NCBI GenBank assembly: GCA_964618855.1 | Contig: CAZUCD010000135.1 | Span: 1 to 10,385, forward strand | Source of the DNA: CAZUCD01 sp964618855 | GTDB lineage: Bacteria; Sumerlaeota; Sumerlaeia; SLMS01; JANRJK01 | Length of the DNA stretch: 10,385 nt | Reading direction: 5' to 3' | Part shown: positions 1-5,853 of the stretch, piece by piece | Position numbering within the stretch: the first letter of the stretch is position 1 | Layout: each line of letters begins with the position of its first letter | Notes under the pieces: model-generated | Seen by the model: only the letters and a program-made list of their open reading frames with translations | The model's database searches: none | What the model was told of the DNA's origin: nothing | Position numbers and translations under genes: made by a program

Positions 1-260
1 CGGACCACCCGATCGACCTGACGCGCTACCAGGTGCTGAACTGCTTCGCGGGGCGCGCCGGACTCATCAACTCCGGCGGCGCATCGACGGGTGAGGGGGA
101 CCTCGCGGAAGCGGTGATGACTGCGGTCGTAAACAAGCGCGCCGGCGGCATGGGCCTCATCAGCGGACGCAAGGCGTTCCAGCGCCCGATGAAGGAGGGT
201 GCCGCCCTCCTTCACGCGATCCAGGACGTCTACCTGTGCAAGGATGTCACCGTGGCCTGA
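1..260 (+). CDS. fbaB: Class I fructose-bisphosphate aldolase, C-terminal fragment
   Basis: The gene enters from the left edge already in frame (codons begin at base 3) and stops with TGA at 258-260, leaving about 85 C-terminal residues. The fragment contains LINSGGAS, an acidic GEGDL turn, AVVNKRAGGMGLISGRKAFQRP and the ending HAIQDVYLCKDVTVA. This string of motifs is what I know from the end of FbaB/DhnA-type class I aldolases, which cleave fructose 1,6-bisphosphate to glyceraldehyde 3-phosphate and dihydroxyacetone phosphate through a lysine Schiff base in the cytoplasm. The SGG and GLISGRK segments correspond to the phosphate-binding loops of the barrel. The Schiff-base lysine lies upstream, outside the window, so it cannot be checked. 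The gene runs convergently towards the membrane-protein gene ending at 406. The match extends to the last residue, so the 3' end looks intact. Confidence 0.9.
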   Translation, partial: DHPIDLTRYQVLNCFAGRAGLINSGGASTGEGDLAEAVMTAVVNKRAGGMGLISGRKAFQRPMKEGAALLHAIQDVYLCKDVTVA

Positions 261-270
261 CGAAGTGCAA

Positions 271-283
271 GTGGCCCCGCCAC
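271..283 (+). terminator. Possible weak stem-loop after the aldolase gene
   Basis: GTGGC-CCC-GCCAC forms a 5-bp perfect stem with a 3-base loop, 11 bases after the aldolase stop codon. It has no T-run, so it is a poor intrinsic terminator. The rest of the convergent gap (261-405) shows only short GC-rich inverted repeats and no gene. Confidence 0.25.
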
Positions 284-405
284 CTTCACGGGTGCGCGGT
301 GCCGGCGATTCAATCAGGGGGCTGTGTCCCGCCGCGATCAGGCTCGGAGTTGCTTCAAGCCGGCGCTCCGGGGCGCAGTCCCCTTCGCGTTTCTGCAATC
401 CGCGA

Positions 406-1437
406 TCAAAGTGGCGGCGGGATAAGCGCGATAGCGAGAATCGTGATCGCCAAGCAAATCGCCGTGCAGGCGGCCGCGCCCACAGCATCGCCCATCCTCG
501 TCAGTTCGATCACCCCGTTCCGACCGAACACCGGCCCCGTCGGAATCGCAACCAACGCCTCCGCGATGCCGGGTTTGGCCGGATAGATGAGGATCGGCGT
601 AGGAGCACCTTCGATCACGTTCGCGGGATAGGTCCCGTGGATTCGGACGGGGCCCGCCCCCGTCGACCCTGGCAGGATGAACTCTACCAAGCACGTGGCC
701 GAGCGTGGCCCGTCGCAGAACAGCGCGTGCCCCGCCTCGACGGGCGAGACCCACCGCGCCGGCCGCCGCTTGCGCCCCGGCAGGCGCACCTGCACGGCGG
801 AGCCCATCGCAATCTGTCCATGTCTTGCGAGCCAGACTCCTTGCCGGCCGCGCAGGATCCCGCGGGCCATCATGCCGAATCCAACGCCCACCAAGGCCCA
901 CACGAACAGGCTCCCCCACCCCATCGCCGTCATTGACATCCCCTCAATCCGCGCCACTTCCGGCAGGATGGTCGAGTGGCGCAGCTTCAACACGCGCGTG
1001 ACGGGGTGGCCGGTTTCCTCGGCCAGCGCCGTGCCCAGGGCCCAGTCCTCCTCGGACCTGAGTTCGACGCCACCGGGACCCTCCGTGAAATAGCCGCGCG
1101 CCTCGTGGACGACCCCCTCGGCATCGCGGAAGATCGCGGTGCTGACGTGCACAGGCTTGCCCTTGCGGCGCCGCGCTCCCGAGGTGCCCCGGCGACCACG
1201 AATCGACACCGCAGTCTGGTGGGTCCCAAGTTCAAGCGCCACCGTCTCTCTCGTTGGGCCCAGGAGCACGAGCGCCTTCCATCCAAACGTCGCTCCGAAA
1301 CCCGCCACCCCCACGGAGAGCACCGCGACGATCAGCGCCCCCACGACGGTGTGCTGGTTGAAGACCGCGAGCCACCGCGTCGCATTGGGAAGGGGGATCG
1401 CCAACCGGATGTCCTCTCGTGTGCGGATGGGATGCAC
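406..1437 (-). CDS. Three-helix membrane protein, DUF3592-like topology
   Basis: This 343-residue protein has three hydrophobic segments, at about 31-53, 172-192 and 318-340. The stretch between the first two (about 60-170) is hydrophilic and ends in LRHSTILPEVARIEG just before the second helix. That layout, two helices around a soluble domain of about 110 residues with a Pro-x-x-A-R-I-like strand before helix 2, resembles DUF3592 proteins, which are membrane proteins of unknown role. A second soluble part (195-317) follows, starting RHGQIAMGSAVQVR, and then a C-terminal helix ending IALIPPPL. Residues 81-94 are strongly basic. The start is GTG; an AGGAG lies 13 bases upstream (1451-1455), which is a long spacing. 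The only ATG in between is followed at once by a stop codon. The family assignment is from layout and remembered pattern only; the function is unknown. The gene lies downstream of the nuclease gene, beyond a strong hairpin. Confidence 0.75.
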   Translation of the reverse strand: MHPIRTREDIRLAIPLPNATRWLAVFNQHTVVGALIVAVLSVGVAGFGATFGWKALVLLGPTRETVALELGTHQTAVSIRGRRGTSGARRRKGKPVHVSTAIFRDAEGVVHEARGYFTEGPGGVELRSEEDWALGTALAEETGHPVTRVLKLRHSTILPEVARIEGMSMTAMGWGSLFVWALVGVGFGMMARGILRGRQGVWLARHGQIAMGSAVQVRLPGRKRRPARWVSPVEAGHALFCDGPRSATCLVEFILPGSTGAGPVRIHGTYPANVIEGAPTPILIYPAKPGIAEALVAIPTGPVFGRNGVIELTRMGDAVGAAACTAICLAITILAIALIPPPL

Positions 1438-1461
1438 TACATGGACGCAACTCCTACATTC

Positions 1462-1497
1462 AAAACGGGCCGGGCCCCGCGCTTACGCGGGGCCCGG
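1462..1497 (-). terminator. Intrinsic terminator of the nuclease gene
   Basis: Bases 1470-1480 and 1487-1497 form a perfect 11-bp GC stem around a 6-base loop (GCTTAC on the + strand). Read on the - strand, the stem is followed by CCCG and then TTTT (1465-1462). It starts 29 bases after the nuclease stop codon and ends just before the ribosome-binding site of the membrane-protein gene, so it should limit read-through into that gene. The short U-run, four bases from the stem, means termination may be incomplete. Confidence 0.7.
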
Positions 1498-1525
1498 GGT
1501 CCAGCGGCCTCTGGAGTGGCCGAGG

Positions 1526-4015
1526 TCAGTACGACGACCAGTCCTCGACGCTGGTCACCGTGTCCGTCTCGTTCAGCGTGATCGATGCCGTGTGGATGCC
1601 GGTGCCAAAGAGCTGGAACGTCGCCGTGTCGTTCAACCCGTCGGGGTCGTTCTGCTTGGAGAACGTCACGAACTGGTCCACGCTGAAGTTGCCCGGCGTG
1701 AACGTCAGGAGTTCCCCCGAGTCCACGACGAACGACGATGCGTAGGTCGAGCCGCCCGTCCGGGCGACCGTCACGTTCACCGTCGAGAGCGGCGCGCTCG
1801 CGAGGTGGACGCCCACCGACTGGCTCGCGCCACCTTCCGTCAGCGTCAGGTTGTTCGTCGTCAGCACCAGGTCGAGGTCGGGGATCTCAAACGCGCCGGG
1901 AACCGAACCAGGCGTGTAGGGCCCGCCTGCAGCGATCGCCGTCCAGTCCGCCTTCGTATCCGTATCCACGGGCCCGTTGCGGTTCACACCGTCACCTGCG
2001 CCGATCGACACCGCATCGGATGCGAGCGTCGTCGAGACCGTCGGCCCCCACGATATCGAGTCGGGCGAGGGATCACCCCAGCCCACGCCATCGATCACGT
2101 CGGCGAGGACGAACGCCTCCTCGGACGAGTCGGACAGGTTGATCTGGGCCAGGTAGATCGACTCCCCGTTGCTGAACTGCGGCGCCCCACCGGTCCCGGT
2201 CGTCATGGCCACGACGGGGTTGCCGTTGAACGTCAGCGTGCCATTCACGGCGAACACCTTCACGGGGGCGCCGTTGATGTTCGACGTCACGGGAATCGTG
2301 TTCACGAACGCCTGGGTCACCTCGTTGCGGACCATCACCACGATGATGCCGTAGGGCTCGATGGTGGTGCCCGTCGGGAACTTCACGTAGCCCTCGTTGA
2401 TGTCGCCGCCCGCACCGTTGTCGCCGATCATCAGGTTGTCCAGGATGAAGCCCTGGTTCGAGTAGTTGACGATCTCGACCATTTCCTGGAACGCGTCCGC
2501 GTTCAGTCGGTGGCATGCCTCGGAGATCATGAGCTTGCCGACGGCGTTGGCCACCGTCGCCTGGATGTACGGCACTTCGCCCTCGACCGTGTACGCGGCG
2601 GGGGAGCCGGGCGCCGTGGCCGGGATCGTCGTCGTGCGAGCTCCCGCGTCGGTTGCGGTCACGTAGTACTGCACCGTGACGCCTTCTGCCTGGGCGGGGA
2701 TCGGCGTGTTCGTCTGCCACGTCGTGCCCGTCTGGATCGACATCGGGATGGATGTGAAGGCGCCCGTCGCGCCGACGCGCCAGAAGGCCGTCGTCGTCAG
2801 GGCCCCAACCCCGCCATTGTCGTCCGCGTTCACCCGGATGTGGACCGGATCAACGGTCGTCGGACCGGATGGGTTCGTCTGGAGGAAGGACATCACCGGG
2901 AACTCGCCGATGACCGTGTAGGAGGCCGGACCCGAGGGGCCGGAGAGGGGCGCGTACGCCGCGTTCGCCAACGTGTCGTTCACTTGCACGTAGTACTGCA
3001 CGACGGTGTCGGCGGCCTGCGCGGGGATCACGGCGCTGTAGGTCGGGCCGGAGGGCGTCATCGAAAGCTGCGTGAACCCCCCGGACGTCCCGAGGCGGTA
3101 GTTGAGCGTCGCGCTCGCGATGCCGTCGGGGTCCGTCGCATCCACGCTGACCGTCACCGTCTGCAGGGACGTCGGAACGTCGGGAACCCGTGCGAAGTTG
3201 GTCAGGCTCGGCGCGCTCGAGGCTGCCCCGCCGTAAACCAGCGCCACCCACTCCGGGTGGTCGATGTACGGATTGCGGTTGTTCTGGTAGAAGAACACGC
3301 GGTCGTTGCGGTTCGTCTCCCATGCATCGACCGGGTCCTCGTTGTGCCACTGCAGCAGCGTGTCGAGGTAGCCGAACTGGTTCGAGCCGAGCGACTGGCC
3401 CGTGCTGATCAGGGAGAGGTGGGAGTAGCGCGTCTCCATGTACAGGATCGCACGCGCCGCGTCCCCCTTGCGGTTGTTCGAGACCTGGAAGGTCGAGCCG
3501 ACGCTGTAGCTGCGGTCGTTCACGGCGTTGGCTGGATAGTACACCGTCGCGCTGCCGATGTTGACGTTGCCGAAGAGGTCGTTCCCGCGCGACGAATTCA
3601 GCGAGGAATCGCACAGGTGCACGTGGTGCATGTCGGAGTTCGACGGGCCGGAGCCGACTCCAAGCGACTGCGGCCAAAGGTGCTCGCGGTTGATCGACGT
3701 GCCCCACTGCGACGCCGAGCGAGTCTCCGAGGTGTAGAACAGCTTCACGTTGTTGCTGCCAACGCTGTCCACATCGTTCAGCAGGATGTCCCGGATCTGA
3801 TCATAGGACTTCACGACGACCGGGTAGCCCCGCTGTCCCGACACGATCGCGCGCAACTCGGCCTTCAGGGCCGAACCGGTCTGCACATTGATCGTCTGGT
3901 AGTAGTTTGCCGGGGGCGGAGCCGGCGCGCTTCCGGTGATCGCCACAAACGCAAAGCCTAGCAGGGCCTTCTTCGCGTGCTGGAACACCGCGTCAAAATC
4001 AAACTTTCGGGTCAC
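1526..4015 (-). CDS. Secreted endonuclease I fused to Ig-like, lamin-tail-like and Calx-beta-like domains
   Basis: The 829-residue product begins with a signal peptide (about 1-30: basic start, then ALLGFAFVAITGSAPA). Residues 36-262 are an endonuclease I (EndA/Vvn, PF04231-type) domain. Visible motifs are NREHLWPQS (109-117), SDMHH (127-131), NSSRGN (140-145) and NRNPYIDHPEW near 246-256. By family knowledge E111 and N140 would bind the metal and H112 would be the general base; all are present. The nuclease is followed by two Ig-like repeats (about 278-369 and 374-478, each with a P-AQA-VQYYV core and ending in YTV.GE), a lamin-tail-like region starting KLMISEA (about 494) and a Calx-beta-like segment (LTLTEGGASQSVGVHL, from about 722). 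It probably degrades DNA outside the cell for nutrients. The GTG start is chosen because GAGAGG lies 7 bases upstream and the signal peptide follows; a 37-codon upstream extension looks like non-coding leader. No sorting anchor is seen at the C terminus (VEDWSSY). Confidence 0.88.
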   Translation of the reverse strand: MTRKFDFDAVFQHAKKALLGFAFVAITGSAPAPPPANYYQTINVQTGSALKAELRAIVSGQRGYPVVVKSYDQIRDILLNDVDSVGSNNVKLFYTSETRSASQWGTSINREHLWPQSLGVGSGPSNSDMHHVHLCDSSLNSSRGNDLFGNVNIGSATVYYPANAVNDRSYSVGSTFQVSNNRKGDAARAILYMETRYSHLSLISTGQSLGSNQFGYLDTLLQWHNEDPVDAWETNRNDRVFFYQNNRNPYIDHPEWVALVYGGAASSAPSLTNFARVPDVPTSLQTVTVSVDATDPDGIASATLNYRLGTSGGFTQLSMTPSGPTYSAVIPAQAADTVVQYYVQVNDTLANAAYAPLSGPSGPASYTVIGEFPVMSFLQTNPSGPTTVDPVHIRVNADDNGGVGALTTTAFWRVGATGAFTSIPMSIQTGTTWQTNTPIPAQAEGVTVQYYVTATDAGARTTTIPATAPGSPAAYTVEGEVPYIQATVANAVGKLMISEACHRLNADAFQEMVEIVNYSNQGFILDNLMIGDNGAGGDINEGYVKFPTGTTIEPYGIIVVMVRNEVTQAFVNTIPVTSNINGAPVKVFAVNGTLTFNGNPVVAMTTGTGGAPQFSNGESIYLAQINLSDSSEEAFVLADVIDGVGWGDPSPDSISWGPTVSTTLASDAVSIGAGDGVNRNGPVDTDTKADWTAIAAGGPYTPGSVPGAFEIPDLDLVLTTNNLTLTEGGASQSVGVHLASAPLSTVNVTVARTGGSTYASSFVVDSGELLTFTPGNFSVDQFVTFSKQNDPDGLNDTATFQLFGTGIHTASITLNETDTVTSVEDWSSY

Positions 4016-4022
4016 CTTCGGA

Positions 4023-4028
4023 CCTCTC
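4023..4028 (-). promoter_or_regulatory. Ribosome-binding site deciding the nuclease start
   Basis: GAGAGG on the - strand, 7 bases before the GTG at 4015-4013. It favours that GTG over the longer in-frame reading up to 4126, whose extra residues would bury the signal peptide. Confidence 0.6.
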
Positions 4029-4052
4029 GGGACGATGAATTCTCTCACAGAT

Positions 4053-4068
4053 GTCGCAGGGGTGCGAC
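4053..4068. promoter_or_regulatory. Perfect inverted repeat in the nuclease leader
   Basis: GTCGCA-GGGG-TGCGAC is a perfect 6-bp inverted repeat with a 4-base spacer, 38 bases upstream of the nuclease start codon. It could be an operator half-site pair or an RNA hairpin in the 5' leader. No clear -10/-35 pair is visible around it, so the role is open. Confidence 0.3.
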
Positions 4069-4114
4069 CTTCCGATAGAGAGCATTGGCCCGAATGCCAT
4101 CCCCCGCCAAGGGG

Positions 4115-4133
4115 AAAATCCGCCACAAAGCGG
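4115..4133 (-). terminator. Possible terminator after the anchored protein gene
   Basis: Read on the - strand, CCGC-TTTGTG-GCGG (4133-4120) is followed by ATTTT. The stem is only 4 bp. A competing fold pairs the flanking runs 4101-4107 (CCCCCGC) and 4130-4136 (GCGGGGG). The structure lies 12 bases after the stop codon at 4146-4148 and ahead of the nuclease gene. Confidence 0.35.
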
Positions 4134-4145
4134 GGGGGAAAACCC

Positions 4146-4991
4146 CTACGGCGTCGCCGCCTCGGCCTCGGTGGTTACCTCCTCCGCCGCCGCCTCGTCC
4201 TCCGGAGTGTCCATGTTCATCTGGAACGACGTGTTGTCCGCTCCGTCGATCTTGAAGTTCACCGTTCCCTGCCTGCCAGTCTGGTCCACCTTGAACGTGA
4301 GCAGGATCAGTTCAATCCCGTGCATGCGCTGCTCGATCAGCTTGTCGAAGTATGGACGGAGCGCCTCCTCGTTGGCAGGAGTGTCCCCGGCCACGAACCC
4401 GCGCAGCCCCTCCCGCATCAGCTCCTCAAACGTGCTCGTGTTGGGCTGGTTGGCCGGCATGGCCGTGTCCACAGCCTTCTGGATCTCGTCGTAGGCGTTG
4501 GTGGAAAGCTCCAGGTTCAACTTCTTGCCCTCGGCCAGGGTTCCGTAAATCTGCGACGTGATCCACTGGTACTCCTTCGGCGACATCTGGTGCTGCTCGA
4601 GGATCTTCGTCATCTCGTCCAGCAGTCGGCGTCCCGTCTCGAACGCCTTGATCATGTCCCCCATCGAGCCCTGATTCGCCTGCTTCCCCTGCTGGTTCTG
4701 GGACGCGGCCTTCATGAGCTTGATGATCTCAGCCACACCGGCATCCTTCGAGATGACCGCCCACGCGTCGCTTCGGATCGCGAAGTACTTCTCGAGTTGG
4801 GCCGTCGTAAGCGTCGCGGATGGAGCCGGAGTGAAGGGGTACGCCGTGTTCAGCGTCTCCATCGCCTTGACGGACTGGCCCGTCTTGTCCACGTAGCCCT
4901 TTACCTTGATCCCGATGAACAGGCTCACGCCCACCGTGAGGACGATGAGCACAAGGAAGACGACGCCGCAGCCGATCAGGAACTTTTTCAT
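4146..4991 (-). CDS. N-terminally membrane-anchored protein of unknown function
   Basis: The 281-residue product starts MKK and has one hydrophobic segment (about 5-29) without a clear cleavage site, so it is probably a single-helix anchor with the rest outside the cytoplasmic membrane. The soluble part is mostly predicted helix by eye: LTTAQLEKYFAIRSDAW (61-77), a Gln/Asn-rich stretch (98-108), MSPKEYQWITSQIYG (136-150) and LRPYFDKLIEQRMHGIELIL (211-230). It ends in a likely strand pair (TVNFKIDG) and an acidic, Ala-rich tail (261-281). The pairing of an L-T-x-x-Q-hydrophobic helix with a later x-S-x-x-E-Y-x-W-I helix recalls a pattern in other uncharacterised secreted bacterial proteins, but I cannot name a family. 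ATG start; AGGTGG lies 4 bases upstream (4996-5001). It is divergent from trpF and upstream of the nuclease gene on the same strand, with a 130-base gap. Confidence 0.8.
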   Translation of the reverse strand: MKKFLIGCGVVFLVLIVLTVGVSLFIGIKVKGYVDKTGQSVKAMETLNTAYPFTPAPSATLTTAQLEKYFAIRSDAWAVISKDAGVAEIIKLMKAASQNQQGKQANQGSMGDMIKAFETGRRLLDEMTKILEQHQMSPKEYQWITSQIYGTLAEGKKLNLELSTNAYDEIQKAVDTAMPANQPNTSTFEELMREGLRGFVAGDTPANEEALRPYFDKLIEQRMHGIELILLTFKVDQTGRQGTVNFKIDGADNTSFQMNMDTPEDEAAAEEVTTEAEAATP

Positions 4992-5015
4992 GGAGCCACC
5001 TGCTCAGGATTGATC

Positions 5016-5033
5016 CCCGGCGCACCTGCCGGG
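5016..5033. promoter_or_regulatory. Inverted repeat in the divergent intergenic region
   Basis: CCCGGC-GCACCT-GCCGGG is a perfect 6-bp inverted repeat with a 6-base spacer, lying between the two divergent genes (starts at 4991 and about 5075). The gap is so short that the two promoters must overlap or extend into coding sequence, so this could be a shared operator. It could equally be a chance GC palindrome; no consensus promoter is recognisable. Confidence 0.25.
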
Positions 5034-5074
5034 ACACTGCATTGGACTTCATTTCCACGGGAAACCGCAGCCTC

Positions 5075-5761
5075 GTGCTCCCTGCTCCCCAGTTTCCGCC
5101 CCCGCGGTTTGGCCACCCCCACATCAAGGTGTGTGGCCTGCGCAGGGTGAAGGACGCCCTGGAGGCGGCAACCCTCGGCGCGTCGTTCCTCGGCGTGGTA
5201 CTTGCCCGAAAGAGCCGCAGGACCGCAACACGGGATGAGGCCCGCGCCATCTCCCGCGCCCTGCGCGAACTCTCCCGCAGGCCCCTCCTTGCGGGCGTCT
5301 TCTCCGACGAGGAACCCGACGAAATCGAGTACCTGCTCAACGAGATACCGCTCGACTACGTCCAGATTCACGGTCCGTGCGAGAAAATCGTGGCACGTCT
5401 CGGCACGCGCCTCGTCGTTCCGGCCTTCGCCGTTCAGGTCCTGTCTGACACCGATGCCGCAGTCATGGCGCCTGCTTCACACCCGGCCATCGTCCTCGAT
5501 ACGCGCGTGCCGGGGGAGGTCGGCGGCACGGGGAAGCTCTTTGACCACGCACTCGCCACCCACGTCATCGCCACCCGCAGAACCTTCCTCGCCGGGGGGC
5601 TCAATCCCGAGAACATCCGCCTCATCGTGTCGGCCCTCCAGAAGAGCCACTGCCTTCCCTACGGCTTCGACCTGAGCAGCGGCATCGAATCGCTCCCCGG
5701 GGAAAAGGACTCCGCCCGAATGCGCAGCTTCTTCCAGCGTGCATGGGAGCGGGCGGAATAG
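5075..5761 (+). CDS. trpF: Phosphoribosylanthranilate isomerase
   Basis: TrpF converts N-(5'-phosphoribosyl)anthranilate to CdRP, the third step of tryptophan synthesis from chorismate, in the cytoplasm. The 228-residue reading shows the family's ordered barrel motifs: KVCGL (18-22, C20 the expected general base), SRR (47-49, usually SPR), AGVF (73-76), VQIHG (96-100), VLDTRVPGEVGGTGKLFDH (140-158, D142 the expected general acid), LAGGLNPEN (172-180) and DLSSGIESLPGEKD (199-212). All key residues are present, so it should be active. Members usually begin 2-4 residues before K-[IV]-C-G; here GTG at 5075 leaves a Pro-rich lead of 17 residues and TTG at 5042 an even longer one. Neither has a good ribosome-binding site, so the start is uncertain. 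No other trp gene is adjacent, so it is a dispersed trpF. The end (TAG) is 92 bases before the next start. Confidence 0.9.
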   Translation: MLPAPQFPPPRFGHPHIKVCGLRRVKDALEAATLGASFLGVVLARKSRRTATRDEARAISRALRELSRRPLLAGVFSDEEPDEIEYLLNEIPLDYVQIHGPCEKIVARLGTRLVVPAFAVQVLSDTDAAVMAPASHPAIVLDTRVPGEVGGTGKLFDHALATHVIATRRTFLAGGLNPENIRLIVSALQKSHCLPYGFDLSSGIESLPGEKDSARMRSFFQRAWERAE

Positions 5762-5785
5762 ACGCGATTCGGCCGATGAGGGCCC

Positions 5786-5831
5786 TTGACAATTCAGGGC
5801 AAGCCTGATGGTCTCGCGGTATAGTTTTGCC
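5786..5831 (+). promoter_or_regulatory. Promoter-like region of the first paralogue, duplicated upstream of the second
   Basis: TTGACA (5786-5791), then 17 bases, then TGGTCT (5809-5814), then AGTTTTGCC (5823-5831). The TTGACA matches the sigma-70 -35 consensus and the 17-base spacing is ideal, but TGGTCT is a poor -10. The same three blocks recur with identical internal spacing before the second paralogue (7589-7634), which supports function. The start codon follows 22 bases after the last block. Confidence 0.5.
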
Positions 5832-5853
5832 ATCCCCACCACCGGCCGTTCCC

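Noticed and set aside
33..260. A separate 75-residue gene starting with GTG at 33.
   Set aside because: The frame is open to the left edge and the upstream residues continue the aldolase sequence, so it is the 3' end of a longer gene.
338..919. A - strand open frame of 193 codons within the membrane-protein gene.
   Set aside because: Gly/Arg-rich translation in another frame of a gene with well-formed transmembrane segments; no independent start signal.
1139..3961. A 940-codon open frame on the + strand, antisense to the nuclease gene.
   Set aside because: Its translation is dominated by Arg, His, Val and Asp with no domain or signal sequence, as expected for the complement of a GC-rich gene. 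The opposite strand carries a clear endonuclease with catalytic motifs.
3936..5150. A 404-codon + strand open frame across the anchored-protein gene.
   Set aside because: Low-complexity Arg/Leu/His-rich translation, antisense to a protein with a clear membrane segment and ribosome-binding site; a GC-composition shadow.
5782..5800. GCCCT/AGGGC hairpin after trpF as a terminator.
   Set aside because: A 5-bp stem with a 9-base loop and no T-run; it overlaps the TTGACA element that is better explained as part of the promoter.
5820..5825. TATAGT as the -10 box for paralogue A.
   Set aside because: It lies 28 bases after TTGACA, too far for a sigma-70 pair, and it is not conserved before paralogue B, where the matching bases are GGGAGAGT.
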